Position numbers and translations under genes: made by a program. Positions 1-8,826 of a stretch of 64,000 nucleotides of DNA are shown piece after piece. Every line of letters starts with the position of its first letter. Within the stretch, counting starts at the first letter, position 1. The DNA comes from Rahnella victoriana (GTDB lineage Bacteria; Pseudomonadota; Gammaproteobacteria; Enterobacterales; Enterobacteriaceae). The notes under the pieces are model-generated. The model was not told where the DNA came from. It worked only from the letters and a program-made list of their open reading frames with translations, and did not search any database. The stretch spans positions 186,001 to 250,000 of the forward strand of contig NZ_SJOJ01000002.1 in NCBI RefSeq assembly GCF_004330295.1. The letters run 5' to 3'.

Positions 1-2
1 CA

Positions 3-380
3 GGTCTGGCAGAATTTTCGGGGCGTCTGCATGAACCCTGCAATCAGATCTGGCTGGCGGTATGTCACGGCAAGATTGTCGGATCTGTCGCCATCGACGG
101 GCAGGATCTCGGCAATAATCAGGGGCATTTACGCTGGTTTATTCTCGATGACAGCTGCCGGGGCACCGGCATTGGCAGGAAACTGCTCACTGAAGCGATG
201 GCGTTCTGTGATGCGCGGGAGTTCGATGCCGTGCAGCTCTGGACCTTCAGCGGTCTCAATGCGGCACGGCGTCTTTATGAATCCTTTGGCTTCGCGCTGT
301 CGGAAGAATGGCAGGGTGATCAGTGGGGAATGACCATGACGGAACAACAGTTCACCCGGCCATCAGGCGCAGGGCGTTAA
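3..380 (+). CDS. GNAT-family N-acetyltransferase, C-terminal part (5' truncated by window)
   Basis: An open frame enters from the left edge and stops at the TAA ending at 380. About 125 residues are visible. They carry the GNAT acetyl-CoA loop (CRGTGIGRKLL) followed by the typical C-terminal strand and helix NAARRLYESFGF. The ending (GDQWG, then EQQFTR) resembles the acetyltransferase half of MarR-GNAT fusion proteins, so the missing 5' part could encode a winged-helix domain; that is inference. Its stop codon overlaps the stop codon of the converging exporter gene. Substrate unknown. Confidence 0.8.
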   Translation, partial: GLAEFSGRLHEPCNQIWLAVCHGKIVGSVAIDGQDLGNNQGHLRWFILDDSCRGTGIGRKLLTEAMAFCDAREFDAVQLWTFSGLNAARRLYESFGFALSEEWQGDQWGMTMTEQQFTRPSGAGR

Positions 381-1588
381 TTCGCCGTCGCGGTGACTTT
401 GGTGGTCAGGGCTATCAGGGCGCTGACTACCGTAAATAACGCAATGATCCAGGCCATCGTCCACGGCGTACCGTCGCTCATCAGCGCCAGTAATAACGAT
501 GAGACAATCCCGCTGCCGTACTGCAACGATCCCATCAGCGCAGACGCGGATCCGGCAACACCCGGCACGGCATCCAGCGCCGCCGCTGCCGACGTTGCCG
601 CAATCACCCCGTTCATCGAGAAGAAGATAAAGACGGTCACCACAATCAGGATCACGCCCCCTGTGTGCATTTTGACACAGATTGCCAGCACCAGCGCGGC
701 AAGGGCGGCGACAGTGACGGCGCGTTTTAGCAGCACTTCCAGCGGATAAATATGCACCAGACGGCGGTTCACCATGCTCACCGCCATCAGCCCGACAATG
801 TTCACCGCAAACAGCCAGCCGTAATGTTGCGGATCCACGCCGAAATAGGTGATGTAAACAAAAGGCGAGCCGGTAATAAAGGCGTAAGCCGCGATGTAAT
901 AGAACGTCAGGCACAGGGTAAAGCGCATGTACTGCGTGTTGGTCAGCAGCAAGATATAGTTGCGAAACGCACTGCCTAATGAGGCTTTCACCCGTTTCTC
1001 TGCGGGTAATGTTTCCGGTAACCAGAATAATGAGGCCAGCATGACCACGCCGATCACGGCCAGTAACCAGAATATGCTGTGCCAAGAGGTGATTTTAATC
1101 ATCTGACCACCGAGCAGAGGGCCGGCGATAGGGGCGATCGCCATGATGACCATCAGCGTCGATAACATTTGTGCGGCACGGGTGCGGCTGAATAAGTCGC
1201 GGATCATCGCGCGGCCCAGCATCGGACCGGTACAGGCTCCCAGCGCCTGAAAGACGCGCCAGAACACGATTTGCCCGATATCTTCTGACAGCGCGCAGCC
1301 GACCGACCCCACGATAAACAACGCCATGCCAGCGAACAACGGAAGTCTGCGACCAAAATGATCACTGATCGGCCCCCAGATCAGCTGCGCGATGCAAAAA
1401 CCGATTAAAAAACCGGTGATGGTCAGTTCCGCATCGCCGTGTAAATCTTTTGCCATCAACGGCATCGCTGGCAAATAAATGTCAGTTGATAAAGAAGTGA
1501 ACGCCATTAACGCGCTGAGGATCAGGATAAAACTAAGTCCGGTGGTTTTGGACGCCGTGGTCGGGGTGCGCGTCTGAGAATCTATCAT
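377..1588 (-). CDS. Bcr/CflA-family drug-resistance MFS transporter
   Basis: Product of 403 residues with twelve predicted hydrophobic segments. It has the MFS motif-A region between TM2 and TM3 (GPISDHFGRRLPLF) and the family signature STDIYLPAMPLMAKDL in TM1. These features place it with the Bcr/CflA proton-driven exporters of drugs or small metabolites. The open frame runs further upstream, but the ATG at 1588 has an AGAAG-like Shine-Dalgarno and gives the usual family length. It converges on the GNAT gene with overlapping stop codons and diverges from the GFA-family gene across a region holding an inverted repeat at 1671-1685. The substrate cannot be read from sequence. Confidence 0.85.
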   Translation of the reverse strand: MIDSQTRTPTTASKTTGLSFILILSALMAFTSLSTDIYLPAMPLMAKDLHGDAELTITGFLIGFCIAQLIWGPISDHFGRRLPLFAGMALFIVGSVGCALSEDIGQIVFWRVFQALGACTGPMLGRAMIRDLFSRTRAAQMLSTLMVIMAIAPIAGPLLGGQMIKITSWHSIFWLLAVIGVVMLASLFWLPETLPAEKRVKASLGSAFRNYILLLTNTQYMRFTLCLTFYYIAAYAFITGSPFVYITYFGVDPQHYGWLFAVNIVGLMAVSMVNRRLVHIYPLEVLLKRAVTVAALAALVLAICVKMHTGGVILIVVTVFIFFSMNGVIAATSAAAALDAVPGVAGSASALMGSLQYGSGIVSSLLLALMSDGTPWTMAWIIALFTVVSALIALTTKVTATAN

Positions 1589-1670
1589 TGTTATTCTTCT
1601 GAAGAGTATTAAGACGGGTATGTTACCGGTAAATGAATAACGAATAATCGGCCGAAAAAGCATAGACACT

Positions 1671-1685
1671 ATGAATGGGATTCAT
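1671..1685. promoter_or_regulatory. Inverted repeat between divergent MFS and GFA genes, possible operator
   Basis: A perfect 6-bp palindrome (ATGAAT, spacer GGG, ATTCAT) lies in the 158-bp region between the MFS start (1588) and the GFA start (1747). Position and symmetry fit a regulator site serving either gene. No adjacent regulator gene is present, so the binding protein is unknown. Confidence 0.3.
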
Positions 1686-1746
1686 GAATACTCTTGGCTA
1701 TAGTGATATCGAAGAATGACCTTCCTTTACTGATGTGGAGAGAGTT

Positions 1747-2181
1747 ATGTCAGATAAAATGCCGGCTCAATGCCATTGTGGTGCTGTCGCTTTTAACGTG
1801 AAACTCATTGACGGGCTGAATGCCGTCCGTCGCTGTAACTGCTCCTTCTGCCGCATGCGCGGTGCCGTGGTGGCGGCCGCCTCAGAGGTAGACGTGATAA
1901 AGGGAAAAGAACACCTCACGGAGTACCGTTTCAATACTCAATCCGTCGCCCACTATTTTTGTGCCGTTTGCGGTATCTATACGTTTCATCAGAGCCGTTC
2001 CAACCCCGAACAGTTTGCCGTCAACGTCGCCTGCCTCGAAGGTGTTTCGCCCTTTGATTTTGCCTGCGTGAAAGTCACTGACGGTATTCATCATCCGAAA
2101 GATGGCGGCGAAGGTGGTGTGGCGGGATATCTGAAGTTTGAGGCGAAGCAGGAACACTGTTATTCATGCCAGAAAAGGTAA
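1747..2181 (+). CDS. GFA family (glutathione-dependent formaldehyde-activating-like) zinc protein
   Basis: Protein of 144 residues with the zinc-binding cysteines of the GFA/CENP-V fold: CHCG near residue 10, CNCSFC near 32-37 and CAVCG near 75-79. Family members bind zinc; some have been linked to the glutathione-formaldehyde adduct, but most have no proven reaction. The ATG at 1747 is preferred over the in-frame ATG at 1735 because GGAGAG sits just upstream at correct spacing. It is a single gene, divergent from the exporter, and ends before the strong hairpin at 2270-2301. Confidence 0.8.
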   Translation: MSDKMPAQCHCGAVAFNVKLIDGLNAVRRCNCSFCRMRGAVVAAASEVDVIKGKEHLTEYRFNTQSVAHYFCAVCGIYTFHQSRSNPEQFAVNVACLEGVSPFDFACVKVTDGIHHPKDGGEGGVAGYLKFEAKQEHCYSCQKR

Positions 2182-2269
2182 ACGCGTACGAAGTGAATTC
2201 GGCAGGGGGGGAATGGCTCGTCGTGCCTAAATAACCATGACAAATACAGAAGCTTTTTTAAGTCACTAT

Positions 2270-2301
2270 CTGGCAACCGGCCGTCGCCGGCCGGTTGCCA
2301 G
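2270..2301. terminator. Long perfect hairpin between converging GFA and nitroreductase genes
   Basis: A 14-bp perfectly paired, G+C-rich stem with a 4-base loop lies 3 bp beyond the nitroreductase stop codon. Neither side has a clean run of T, so it is not a textbook intrinsic terminator. It may act as a bidirectional transcription barrier or protect mRNA ends. Confidence 0.55.
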
Positions 2302-2304
2302 AGT

Positions 2305-2943
2305 TTACTTAATTTCAGTGACGAAGTTTTCGCGGCTGCGGCGCACTTTTTTCAGGTTCACCAGCCAGTCACCTTCGTGGGCGCGGTAGCCCAGCGGCAA
2401 GATCACCACACTGCGTAAGTTTTTCTCTTTCAGACCTAAGATTTCATCTACGGCGACAGGATCGAAACCTTCCATCGGCGTGGCATCGACTTCTTCAAAG
2501 GCGGCGGCGATCAGCGCAGCGCCCAGCCCGATATACGCCTGACGCGCGGCGGCCTGATAATTCGCTTCGGTCCCACGTTCAGCCACAATGCCCAGCAGCA
2601 TCTGGCGGTAATTTTCCCAGCCTTCGTTTTTAAAGCCACGTACGTCGTTAGTCAGATCAAACATCATATTTACGCGCTCAGGCGTGATGTCATCCCATGC
2701 AGCAAATACCAGCAGGTGAGAACAGTCGGTAACCTGCGCCTGATCCCAGGCCACGGAACGGATTTTTGCGCGAACATCCGGGTTGGTCACCACCAGCAAC
2801 TCAAACGGTTGCAGCCCGCTGGACGTCGGTGCCAGGCGCACAGCCTCGATAATACGCTCCAGTTTGTCAGCCGGGACGCTTTTGGTCGCATCGAACTTCT
2901 TGGTGGCATAGCGCCATGCCAGTCTTTCATTTAAGGTCGTCAT
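2305..2943 (-). CDS. NfsB-like oxygen-insensitive NAD(P)H nitroreductase
   Basis: Protein of 212 residues of the FMN-dependent nitroreductase fold, close to the usual length of NfsB (217). The N-terminal RYATKKFD and the stretch APTSSGLQPFELLVV are the FMN-contacting signatures. The family reduces nitroaromatics and quinones by two-electron transfer in the cytoplasm. The start at 2943 is preceded by AGGAAA at good spacing; the longer open frame lacks a ribosome site. It is the last ordinary gene before the A+T-rich dynamin island. True substrates are unknown. Confidence 0.85.
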   Translation of the reverse strand: MTTLNERLAWRYATKKFDATKSVPADKLERIIEAVRLAPTSSGLQPFELLVVTNPDVRAKIRSVAWDQAQVTDCSHLLVFAAWDDITPERVNMMFDLTNDVRGFKNEGWENYRQMLLGIVAERGTEANYQAAARQAYIGLGAALIAAAFEEVDATPMEGFDPVAVDEILGLKEKNLRSVVILPLGYRAHEGDWLVNLKKVRRSRENFVTEIK

Positions 2944-3041
2944 TGTATTTTCCTGAAGGATAAGTTTGGAAGCGGGGCATTGCTGTGACAAGTATTCCCC
3001 CAAATAGCCGCGAGATAATCGCATGATCCGCAGGCAGGGCT

Positions 3042-4769
3042 TTATGGATTTGAGCCCTGAGCAGTTTCACCTTGCTGGATAACCGCAATAGCCCGCCGTG
3101 CCGCTGCCCGAAACATGGCACTCAGCTTTTCTGATTGCTCAAGCGACTGTTTGAGTTGGTTTTCAGCCCCAAGTTCCTGACTAAAGAAGTCAGTGACATG
3201 CTGAATATCCTTCACCGCTTTCGCACCTGCATCCACCAGTGTCTTGAGTTGTAAATCTTTTATCCTTACGCGTAAGAGATGAATATGTTCAATATCATTG
3301 CGCAATGCTTTGCCGTAGAGTTTGAATACTGTGTCAATTTTATCCTCAAAACCTGACGTAATATTGTGCCGTTTATTTTGTGTTTTGAGAAATTCTTCCA
3401 GCGTAATCCCATCAGTTGCGTACGTTGCTTTGCGCGTCGAAGAATAGGCTGTCATACCGGCGTAACCCACACCTGAAAACATCAGTTGGTCTGTTACTGT
3501 TTCCATGATGGACTCAATATCTTCCAGCGACTTTACATCGGCTTTATTCAGCACGATATACACATTTTCAGCAGTGAAAGACTGACGAGAAATAAAATCA
3601 AGGTCAGACTGAGAAATTGTCCCTGCAGGATCGAGGCCAATAACCCAAATCATGGCGGTGCACTGCTCAAGATATTTTACGGTATTGTTATGATCGGCTC
3701 CTTCAGCTAATTCACCTGCTCCTGGATTATATCCGGGGGTATCGACCAGACAGACATTCTCAAATAAAGTCTCATCCATCGGCGCTTGCAGGCTGATCGT
3801 AGGCATAATACTACGCAGGTCAAAACCAAATGCTGAAACATAATCATGAGACAATGCGGTATAGGTCTTATTATTCAAAATAATACCTCCGCCATTATTT
3901 GAATAGCCACAAATACGGGAGTAGGGAGCGCACACAATAAAACTTGGGATTATGGTAACCGGATTAAGGCCGGTGGCCAGTTTTATCGATTTATCCATGA
4001 TAAAACTATTAATAAACTCAGATTTTCCACTACTGAACCCACCGGCAACCCCCACAACCGTTTTGCCCGAGGCAGCCGGGAATGTATTCACATGCTCCAA
4101 TTCAGCCAATATTTTTTGCAGTGCGATCAGGGCTCCTGCTTCGTCAGCCAGCGACGATTCTTCGGCGGCAAATGTGGCATAGTCAGTATTTAAAATGTCA
4201 CGAAATTCATCGAGTCCGGCATTTCTTAACGGTCGCGCGGACAATATGGACTGAACTAATGTAAAGCGTTCACTTAACGACAGGTTATCCTGATGAAGCT
4301 GAGAGTAATCCTGCTGAAGTTGCTGATGGGATTCATCCAGTTCATGTTTAATTTCTTCAAGTACCTGCATATGATCACGATTTTTAGACAACAGCGCTTC
4401 GGTGCTGATCACCGTTTCATTAAGCGATTGCAGCTTGTCCGTCAGTGATTCGTTGTGTTGTCTTTGCTCATCGTTATTTGTTTCAAGCTTACTGATTTTG
4501 GCCATCAGAATCTGTTTCTGCTGTGTCAGTTCATCCTGATGATGTCTTGTCAGATTATCGAGCTGTTCGTGATACTCATTGTCTTTATGCGCCAGTTGAT
4601 CCTGATGGTTTAACGTCAGTTCGGTGATTTTATCAGCGACATTCTTTTCAAATTCAGCCACGGATTGGGAAACGGCATCCGCGATCGCTTTACGCTTAAA
4701 ACACCAGAAACGGGTCAACATTTCGAGGTCAGAATAAACAGCCTGGTTAATCTTTAGCGATGGTTTCAC
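3042..4769 (-). CDS. Dynamin-like GTPase with long N-terminal coiled coil (Leo/Eleos-type operon, third GTPase)
   Basis: Protein of 575 residues. Residues about 30-170 are rich in Q, H, E, L and K in heptad-like order and look like a coiled coil. A GTPase domain follows: P-loop GGFSSGKS (243-250), a G3 motif DTPGYN (343-348) and a canonical G4 NKAD (408-411). The C-terminal third is helical. The GTG start overlaps the stop of the preceding GTPase gene as GTGA and has a perfect AGGAGG seven bases upstream, so the two are translationally coupled. The domain order is unusual among bacterial dynamins. It fits a membrane-remodelling or defence GTPase acting with its two partners; the exact role is inference. 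Base composition is A+T-richer than the flanks. Confidence 0.8.
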   Translation of the reverse strand: MKPSLKINQAVYSDLEMLTRFWCFKRKAIADAVSQSVAEFEKNVADKITELTLNHQDQLAHKDNEYHEQLDNLTRHHQDELTQQKQILMAKISKLETNNDEQRQHNESLTDKLQSLNETVISTEALLSKNRDHMQVLEEIKHELDESHQQLQQDYSQLHQDNLSLSERFTLVQSILSARPLRNAGLDEFRDILNTDYATFAAEESSLADEAGALIALQKILAELEHVNTFPAASGKTVVGVAGGFSSGKSEFINSFIMDKSIKLATGLNPVTIIPSFIVCAPYSRICGYSNNGGGIILNNKTYTALSHDYVSAFGFDLRSIMPTISLQAPMDETLFENVCLVDTPGYNPGAGELAEGADHNNTVKYLEQCTAMIWVIGLDPAGTISQSDLDFISRQSFTAENVYIVLNKADVKSLEDIESIMETVTDQLMFSGVGYAGMTAYSSTRKATYATDGITLEEFLKTQNKRHNITSGFEDKIDTVFKLYGKALRNDIEHIHLLRVRIKDLQLKTLVDAGAKAVKDIQHVTDFFSQELGAENQLKQSLEQSEKLSAMFRAAARRAIAVIQQGETAQGSNP

Positions 4770-7003
4770 GGCTGGACCTCCTGAAGCTGAACGGTGAAAC
4801 GTTGCAGACGGTCAATCGTCTGAGTGCTATTTTCAACCTGGTTCGCTATCTGGTTAATCTTATTGTCCAGTTCTTCCACAAATGACGAGGAAATCGTCGG
4901 CGGAATCGTATTTTTAACCCGTGAAAAATAATGCTCTATATCATTATCAATAATGGTGCGGATGTTAGTTATGAAATTATCAGCTTCATCGATATAATCA
5001 TCCGCAGGGTCACCTTTAAGCGTGCCTTTAGCGCGCAGTCCGTCGGGGAAATTGATATTAAGTGTCAGTTTTTCTTTTGGGATCTGATTAACGACTGAAA
5101 GGATAACATCGGCAATCATCATCACATCACATTCTCCTTCCAGGATTTCGTCGATCTTCGGGGTGATGTTTTTACTGATTTCTTTCTCTAACCCGCTATG
5201 CTGTTCGTTAGCGGCAGTTTTTAATTTTTCATTACTCATGCGAATAAATTTGCGTAAGGATTCTTCCGCCGCAGCGGTATTAATTAATGTTTGCGTTTTC
5301 GATGTGGTTTCTTTCCCGCCGTCCCATAATTTACGTGCAACCCAGCTGAAAGCGCCCGCTTTATCGCGAGTAATACTTATTGTTTCAGTGGTGCGTTGAT
5401 CTTCAACAGACTGCGACGTTTGCTGGAACAACTTGTCCGCTTCAATATTCAGCTTTGCAGACACTTCGTTGTAATAGTGGTTTACGCAGTTTTCGTAGAT
5501 AAGATTTATTCTCTTATCCAAAACATTCCGTTGTTTTACCAATGCGTTGCTTTGTTTCGCTAATGCACCCAGATCGGTGCTATTAATCAAAGTGATACGC
5601 TGTCTGATTTTCTGAAGCAATTCTTCGATAAAACGGGTGATAACCTGTTCTTTTTGCGTGATCAATGACTGCATTTTCTGCGCCATGATGTTATCTTTTT
5701 TGTCACGCACTGCGGCAATTTTTTGATGGATGTTATCAATATTGGCCAGTGAGGCCAGACTGTTCTGCGTAAGCTGCGGATTATGCCGTGAAAAATAATC
5801 GCCATAATCTTCAGTCAAATTCTCCCAGGTTTTCAATTCATTGGCATCCCAGGAGGAAGGGGTCTCCAGACGACAAGAAATGCCCTGTGCTACACCTGAA
5901 CAATGCATCAAATGCTCAGCCGGTGCGCGAATAATACTGTCAAAGACCGTACCGATTTCTGGATAACTACGTTTGAGGTTGCTCAGTGTGGCGGACGCTC
6001 TTTTTGCTAACGAGGCTTTAATATTATCGAGCGTTTGATTTAAGAGCGGACGTTTTTCACTGCCATACAGCTGCGTATCAATCTGGCTGGCAATCAGAAC
6101 CAACTCCTGTACACCTTCTTTTGCGGTGATTCGTCCTATCACCTCCAGGTCATTTTCATTGAGGAACTGTCCTGCCGGGCTGACAATAAAAACAACATCA
6201 CAGGTTTTTAAAAGATCAACAGTACGCGCTTCACGAGACTGTACAGGATCGTTCATTCCCGGCGTGTCAATAACACAGATATCTTTCAGGGCATCGAGAG
6301 GCATAGAAATATGAACGACTTTGGTGTAGGGCATATATTTCCCATTTGCCCCTACATAGTCGAGTAACTGAACCGAAAGGGCTTCCCGATTTTCTGGTTC
6401 TATAGCGCCTGCATATTGCAAATCTGCTGGCGTTAATCCGGACTTCTGCATCCGTTCGTACTGATCATGCGAGGCGCAAACCTCTGGCATCCGGGTTTGA
6501 ATTTCCTGCAATGCTTGTTTATCAATGATCGTTGTAAGCCGTTCAATATCCGGAGAGGAAGAGGTGGCGGGACGTGCTGAGATTTCTTGAAATTTCTTTT
6601 CCTTTATTCTGCTTAATTCACCTGCATATAGGCTGGCATTATGTGTGATCTGCCTGAGATCCTCAGCAGTAAAAAATTCAACGGATGCGCTGAATTTTTC
6701 ACCATAAGTCAGAGTGGTAAGAGCCGCAGTCATGGGGGTTGCAGCTTTGGGTAAGATGTTCTGGCCGTCGAAAAACAGAGCATTCAGCAGGGATGATTTG
6801 CCTGCTTTCACGCGTCCGACGATACCTATATTGAGCAACCGTCCGTCCTGATTAATCTTCTCGCAGGCGGCAGACAAAGAACTTGCCGAATCAAGATGTT
6901 GGTCATTTTTTAGTTGCTGAATTTCCTGCTCAAAGAGATCAAAGACTTTAGGAAATAATGCCTCGAGTTTTTTTGCCTTCTCGATAAGATTTTGATAATC
7001 CAT
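4766..7003 (-). CDS. Dynamin-like GTPase, large (Leo/Eleos-type operon, second GTPase)
   Basis: Protein of about 745 residues with a dynamin-family GTPase domain: P-loop GRVKAGKSS near residue 65, a Thr-rich G2 loop (TPMTAALTTL), and DTPGMND near 248-254. The position where NKxD is expected reads ASQID, so the guanine-recognition motif is atypical. A long helical stalk-like region follows; a WVARKLWDGG patch in its middle could contact membrane. I chose the ATG at 7003 because AGGA lies seven bases upstream; the ATG at 7009 is too close to it. It starts 13 bp after the first GTPase gene and overlaps the third by four bases, so all three are one operon. Length is like CrfC/YjdA, but orthology is not claimed. 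Confidence 0.8.
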   Translation of the reverse strand: MDYQNLIEKAKKLEALFPKVFDLFEQEIQQLKNDQHLDSASSLSAACEKINQDGRLLNIGIVGRVKAGKSSLLNALFFDGQNILPKAATPMTAALTTLTYGEKFSASVEFFTAEDLRQITHNASLYAGELSRIKEKKFQEISARPATSSSPDIERLTTIIDKQALQEIQTRMPEVCASHDQYERMQKSGLTPADLQYAGAIEPENREALSVQLLDYVGANGKYMPYTKVVHISMPLDALKDICVIDTPGMNDPVQSREARTVDLLKTCDVVFIVSPAGQFLNENDLEVIGRITAKEGVQELVLIASQIDTQLYGSEKRPLLNQTLDNIKASLAKRASATLSNLKRSYPEIGTVFDSIIRAPAEHLMHCSGVAQGISCRLETPSSWDANELKTWENLTEDYGDYFSRHNPQLTQNSLASLANIDNIHQKIAAVRDKKDNIMAQKMQSLITQKEQVITRFIEELLQKIRQRITLINSTDLGALAKQSNALVKQRNVLDKRINLIYENCVNHYYNEVSAKLNIEADKLFQQTSQSVEDQRTTETISITRDKAGAFSWVARKLWDGGKETTSKTQTLINTAAAEESLRKFIRMSNEKLKTAANEQHSGLEKEISKNITPKIDEILEGECDVMMIADVILSVVNQIPKEKLTLNINFPDGLRAKGTLKGDPADDYIDEADNFITNIRTIIDNDIEHYFSRVKNTIPPTISSSFVEELDNKINQIANQVENSTQTIDRLQRFTVQLQEVQP

Positions 7004-7016
7004 TTTCATGTCCTGA

Positions 7017-8702
7017 TTAGCAGTATAAATAGGATGTAGCTAATGCTTTTAATTCAACCGACAGATCCTGAAAAATTTCAAGCTGTTTATCGATCGTCTC
7101 TTGCGCCATTTCACGTTCTTGTTGATAGCGCGTGATTAATATTCTTTGCTGGTTAATTTGTTCTTCAAATTCGTCGCTAACGCTTTTCAGTAAATTTGAT
7201 AATTGCTCATCGACAATCTCAGGAAGCAAGTTGCGCAGCTCGCTTTTTATTCCGGGGAATACTGAATTTAATAAGTTCTTTCGCGCTTTTTCTTCCGCAT
7301 TGATTGAAGATAAAAGGCGAATGATATCCGGCAAAAATACAATAACAAGTTCCAGAACTGGGCTGATTACTGAAGTGGTGATTGCCAGAACGGTAGAAAA
7401 CAGCCGGTAGACTTTTCCTGCGTCTTCCTTACCGGGAAGTCTCTCGCTCATTGTTTCAATAAATCCACTGACTGCTTTGAGTTTTGCTTCTGTCTTATCA
7501 GCAATATTTTTGGCCCAGTTATGGTCAAGTGAGTCAAGCATCTCATTATTTTTCGTCAGGTTAACAGCCAGTTCTTGAATCATTTCGGCGGAAATCTGAT
7601 CCATCTCCTGCTTTAACGTGCGCGTTAAATTGGAACTGATAATTTCTGAGATCTCACGTTCCAGTGCTGTTGCTGCATTTTTTGTGGTCGAAAAGTTAGC
7701 CAGGCGGTCAATCTGACCATTCAGATCACGATCAATAGCATTGATGCAACGGGTGATGAGAGGCGTTGAAAAACGGAATTTCATATCCTCCTGTGTTTTA
7801 TTTCGTTGCTGTATGAGTCCATCCAATGCTTGTTCAAGTGCCCTGAAAGCATTGTCATTAACATTCTTACTGTTTTTAATCACATTGCTGGCAAAATTGA
7901 TCTGATTAATAAGATCGATGTTCTGGTCTTTTAACCGGTCAATAAACAGGTTGTGAAACACTAAATCAGGGTTGATGGCAAAGAGTACCTTGTTAAAGGT
8001 GTCGGAAGCTTGGTTATCGAGGGGAATCACCTGCTTATCAGCACCAAAATAGAGTTGAAGTTGTTCATTGATATAATCGGTAATTTCCGACGCCTGTTCA
8101 GGCGCCCGCAAATTTGTCTTGCTGAGAATAAACGAGAAGTCGCCTCCATAGACTTTGATGGTATCGAGATGGCGAAGTACTGACTGGGTGACGGTGCCTT
8201 CTTCTATGCTCGTGACAACAATAAAATGTACTCCGCGTGGAAGATAATAAGCCAGCGCCTTATTATGGTTTTCCAGAGAAGAACCGTAACCCGGCATATC
8301 CACGAGTATCAGGGGCGCGATGGCTTCAAGTGCAGGGCTGTTGATATACAGACGCAGATGTGAGTATTCCGCCGATTTTTTGTTTACCAGCGTAAGGTCT
8401 TCAACAGCTAAACGTTCTTCATTGCCATCGTGACGAATAGCCAAAAGATAAGATTCCTGCGAGAAGTGGAGCTCTGTCGCCAGTTCCGTTTCCGGCGCAA
8501 TACCAACAGGTAATATGTCCATACCCATAAATGTATTCAGCAGGGAGCTTTTTCCTGCGCTAAAAGCGCCTATAACCGGGAGAAGAAGCGGGGTGTTTTT
8601 AATCTGCCCGATTAAAGTTTGATCCCAGCTTATTTCGGAGCCCTGCATGAGACTATCAAGTTTGTTTAGATATTCTGAAAAATTTTTCTGGCTAGTTAAC
8701 AT
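7017..8702 (-). CDS. Dynamin-like GTPase (LeoA-like; Leo/Eleos-type operon, first GTPase)
   Basis: Protein of 561 residues. It has the P-loop GAFSAGKS (45-52), a switch-II DMPGYG (135-140) and SKTN (194-197) at the G4 position. A helical stalk follows with a hydrophobic patch near residues 425-460 (VISPVLELVIVFLPDIIRLL) suited to membrane insertion, as in the paddle of bacterial dynamins. Size and layout resemble LeoA of enterotoxigenic E. coli, whose family forms the Eleos anti-phage system; this link is from memory of the families, not a search. It is the first GTPase gene after the WYL regulator (124 bp between them) and is closely followed by two more GTPase genes. Confidence 0.8.
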   Translation of the reverse strand: MLTSQKNFSEYLNKLDSLMQGSEISWDQTLIGQIKNTPLLLPVIGAFSAGKSSLLNTFMGMDILPVGIAPETELATELHFSQESYLLAIRHDGNEERLAVEDLTLVNKKSAEYSHLRLYINSPALEAIAPLILVDMPGYGSSLENHNKALAYYLPRGVHFIVVTSIEEGTVTQSVLRHLDTIKVYGGDFSFILSKTNLRAPEQASEITDYINEQLQLYFGADKQVIPLDNQASDTFNKVLFAINPDLVFHNLFIDRLKDQNIDLINQINFASNVIKNSKNVNDNAFRALEQALDGLIQQRNKTQEDMKFRFSTPLITRCINAIDRDLNGQIDRLANFSTTKNAATALEREISEIISSNLTRTLKQEMDQISAEMIQELAVNLTKNNEMLDSLDHNWAKNIADKTEAKLKAVSGFIETMSERLPGKEDAGKVYRLFSTVLAITTSVISPVLELVIVFLPDIIRLLSSINAEEKARKNLLNSVFPGIKSELRNLLPEIVDEQLSNLLKSVSDEFEEQINQQRILITRYQQEREMAQETIDKQLEIFQDLSVELKALATSYLYC

Positions 8703-8826
8703 TAACGAATCATCCCTATGAGTAATTTAATCTGAATCGATACTATGTCACAATAATTGCGGGCCGATAAAAATGATCAGCCACTGTAGTTGAATGACAG
8801 CCGGTCTGACTGAAATGCTGATATCC

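Noticed and set aside
363-1085. 240-residue minus-strand open frame inside the exporter gene
   Set aside because: Low-complexity Arg/Gly/Cys-rich translation in another frame of the clear MFS gene; a shadow frame.
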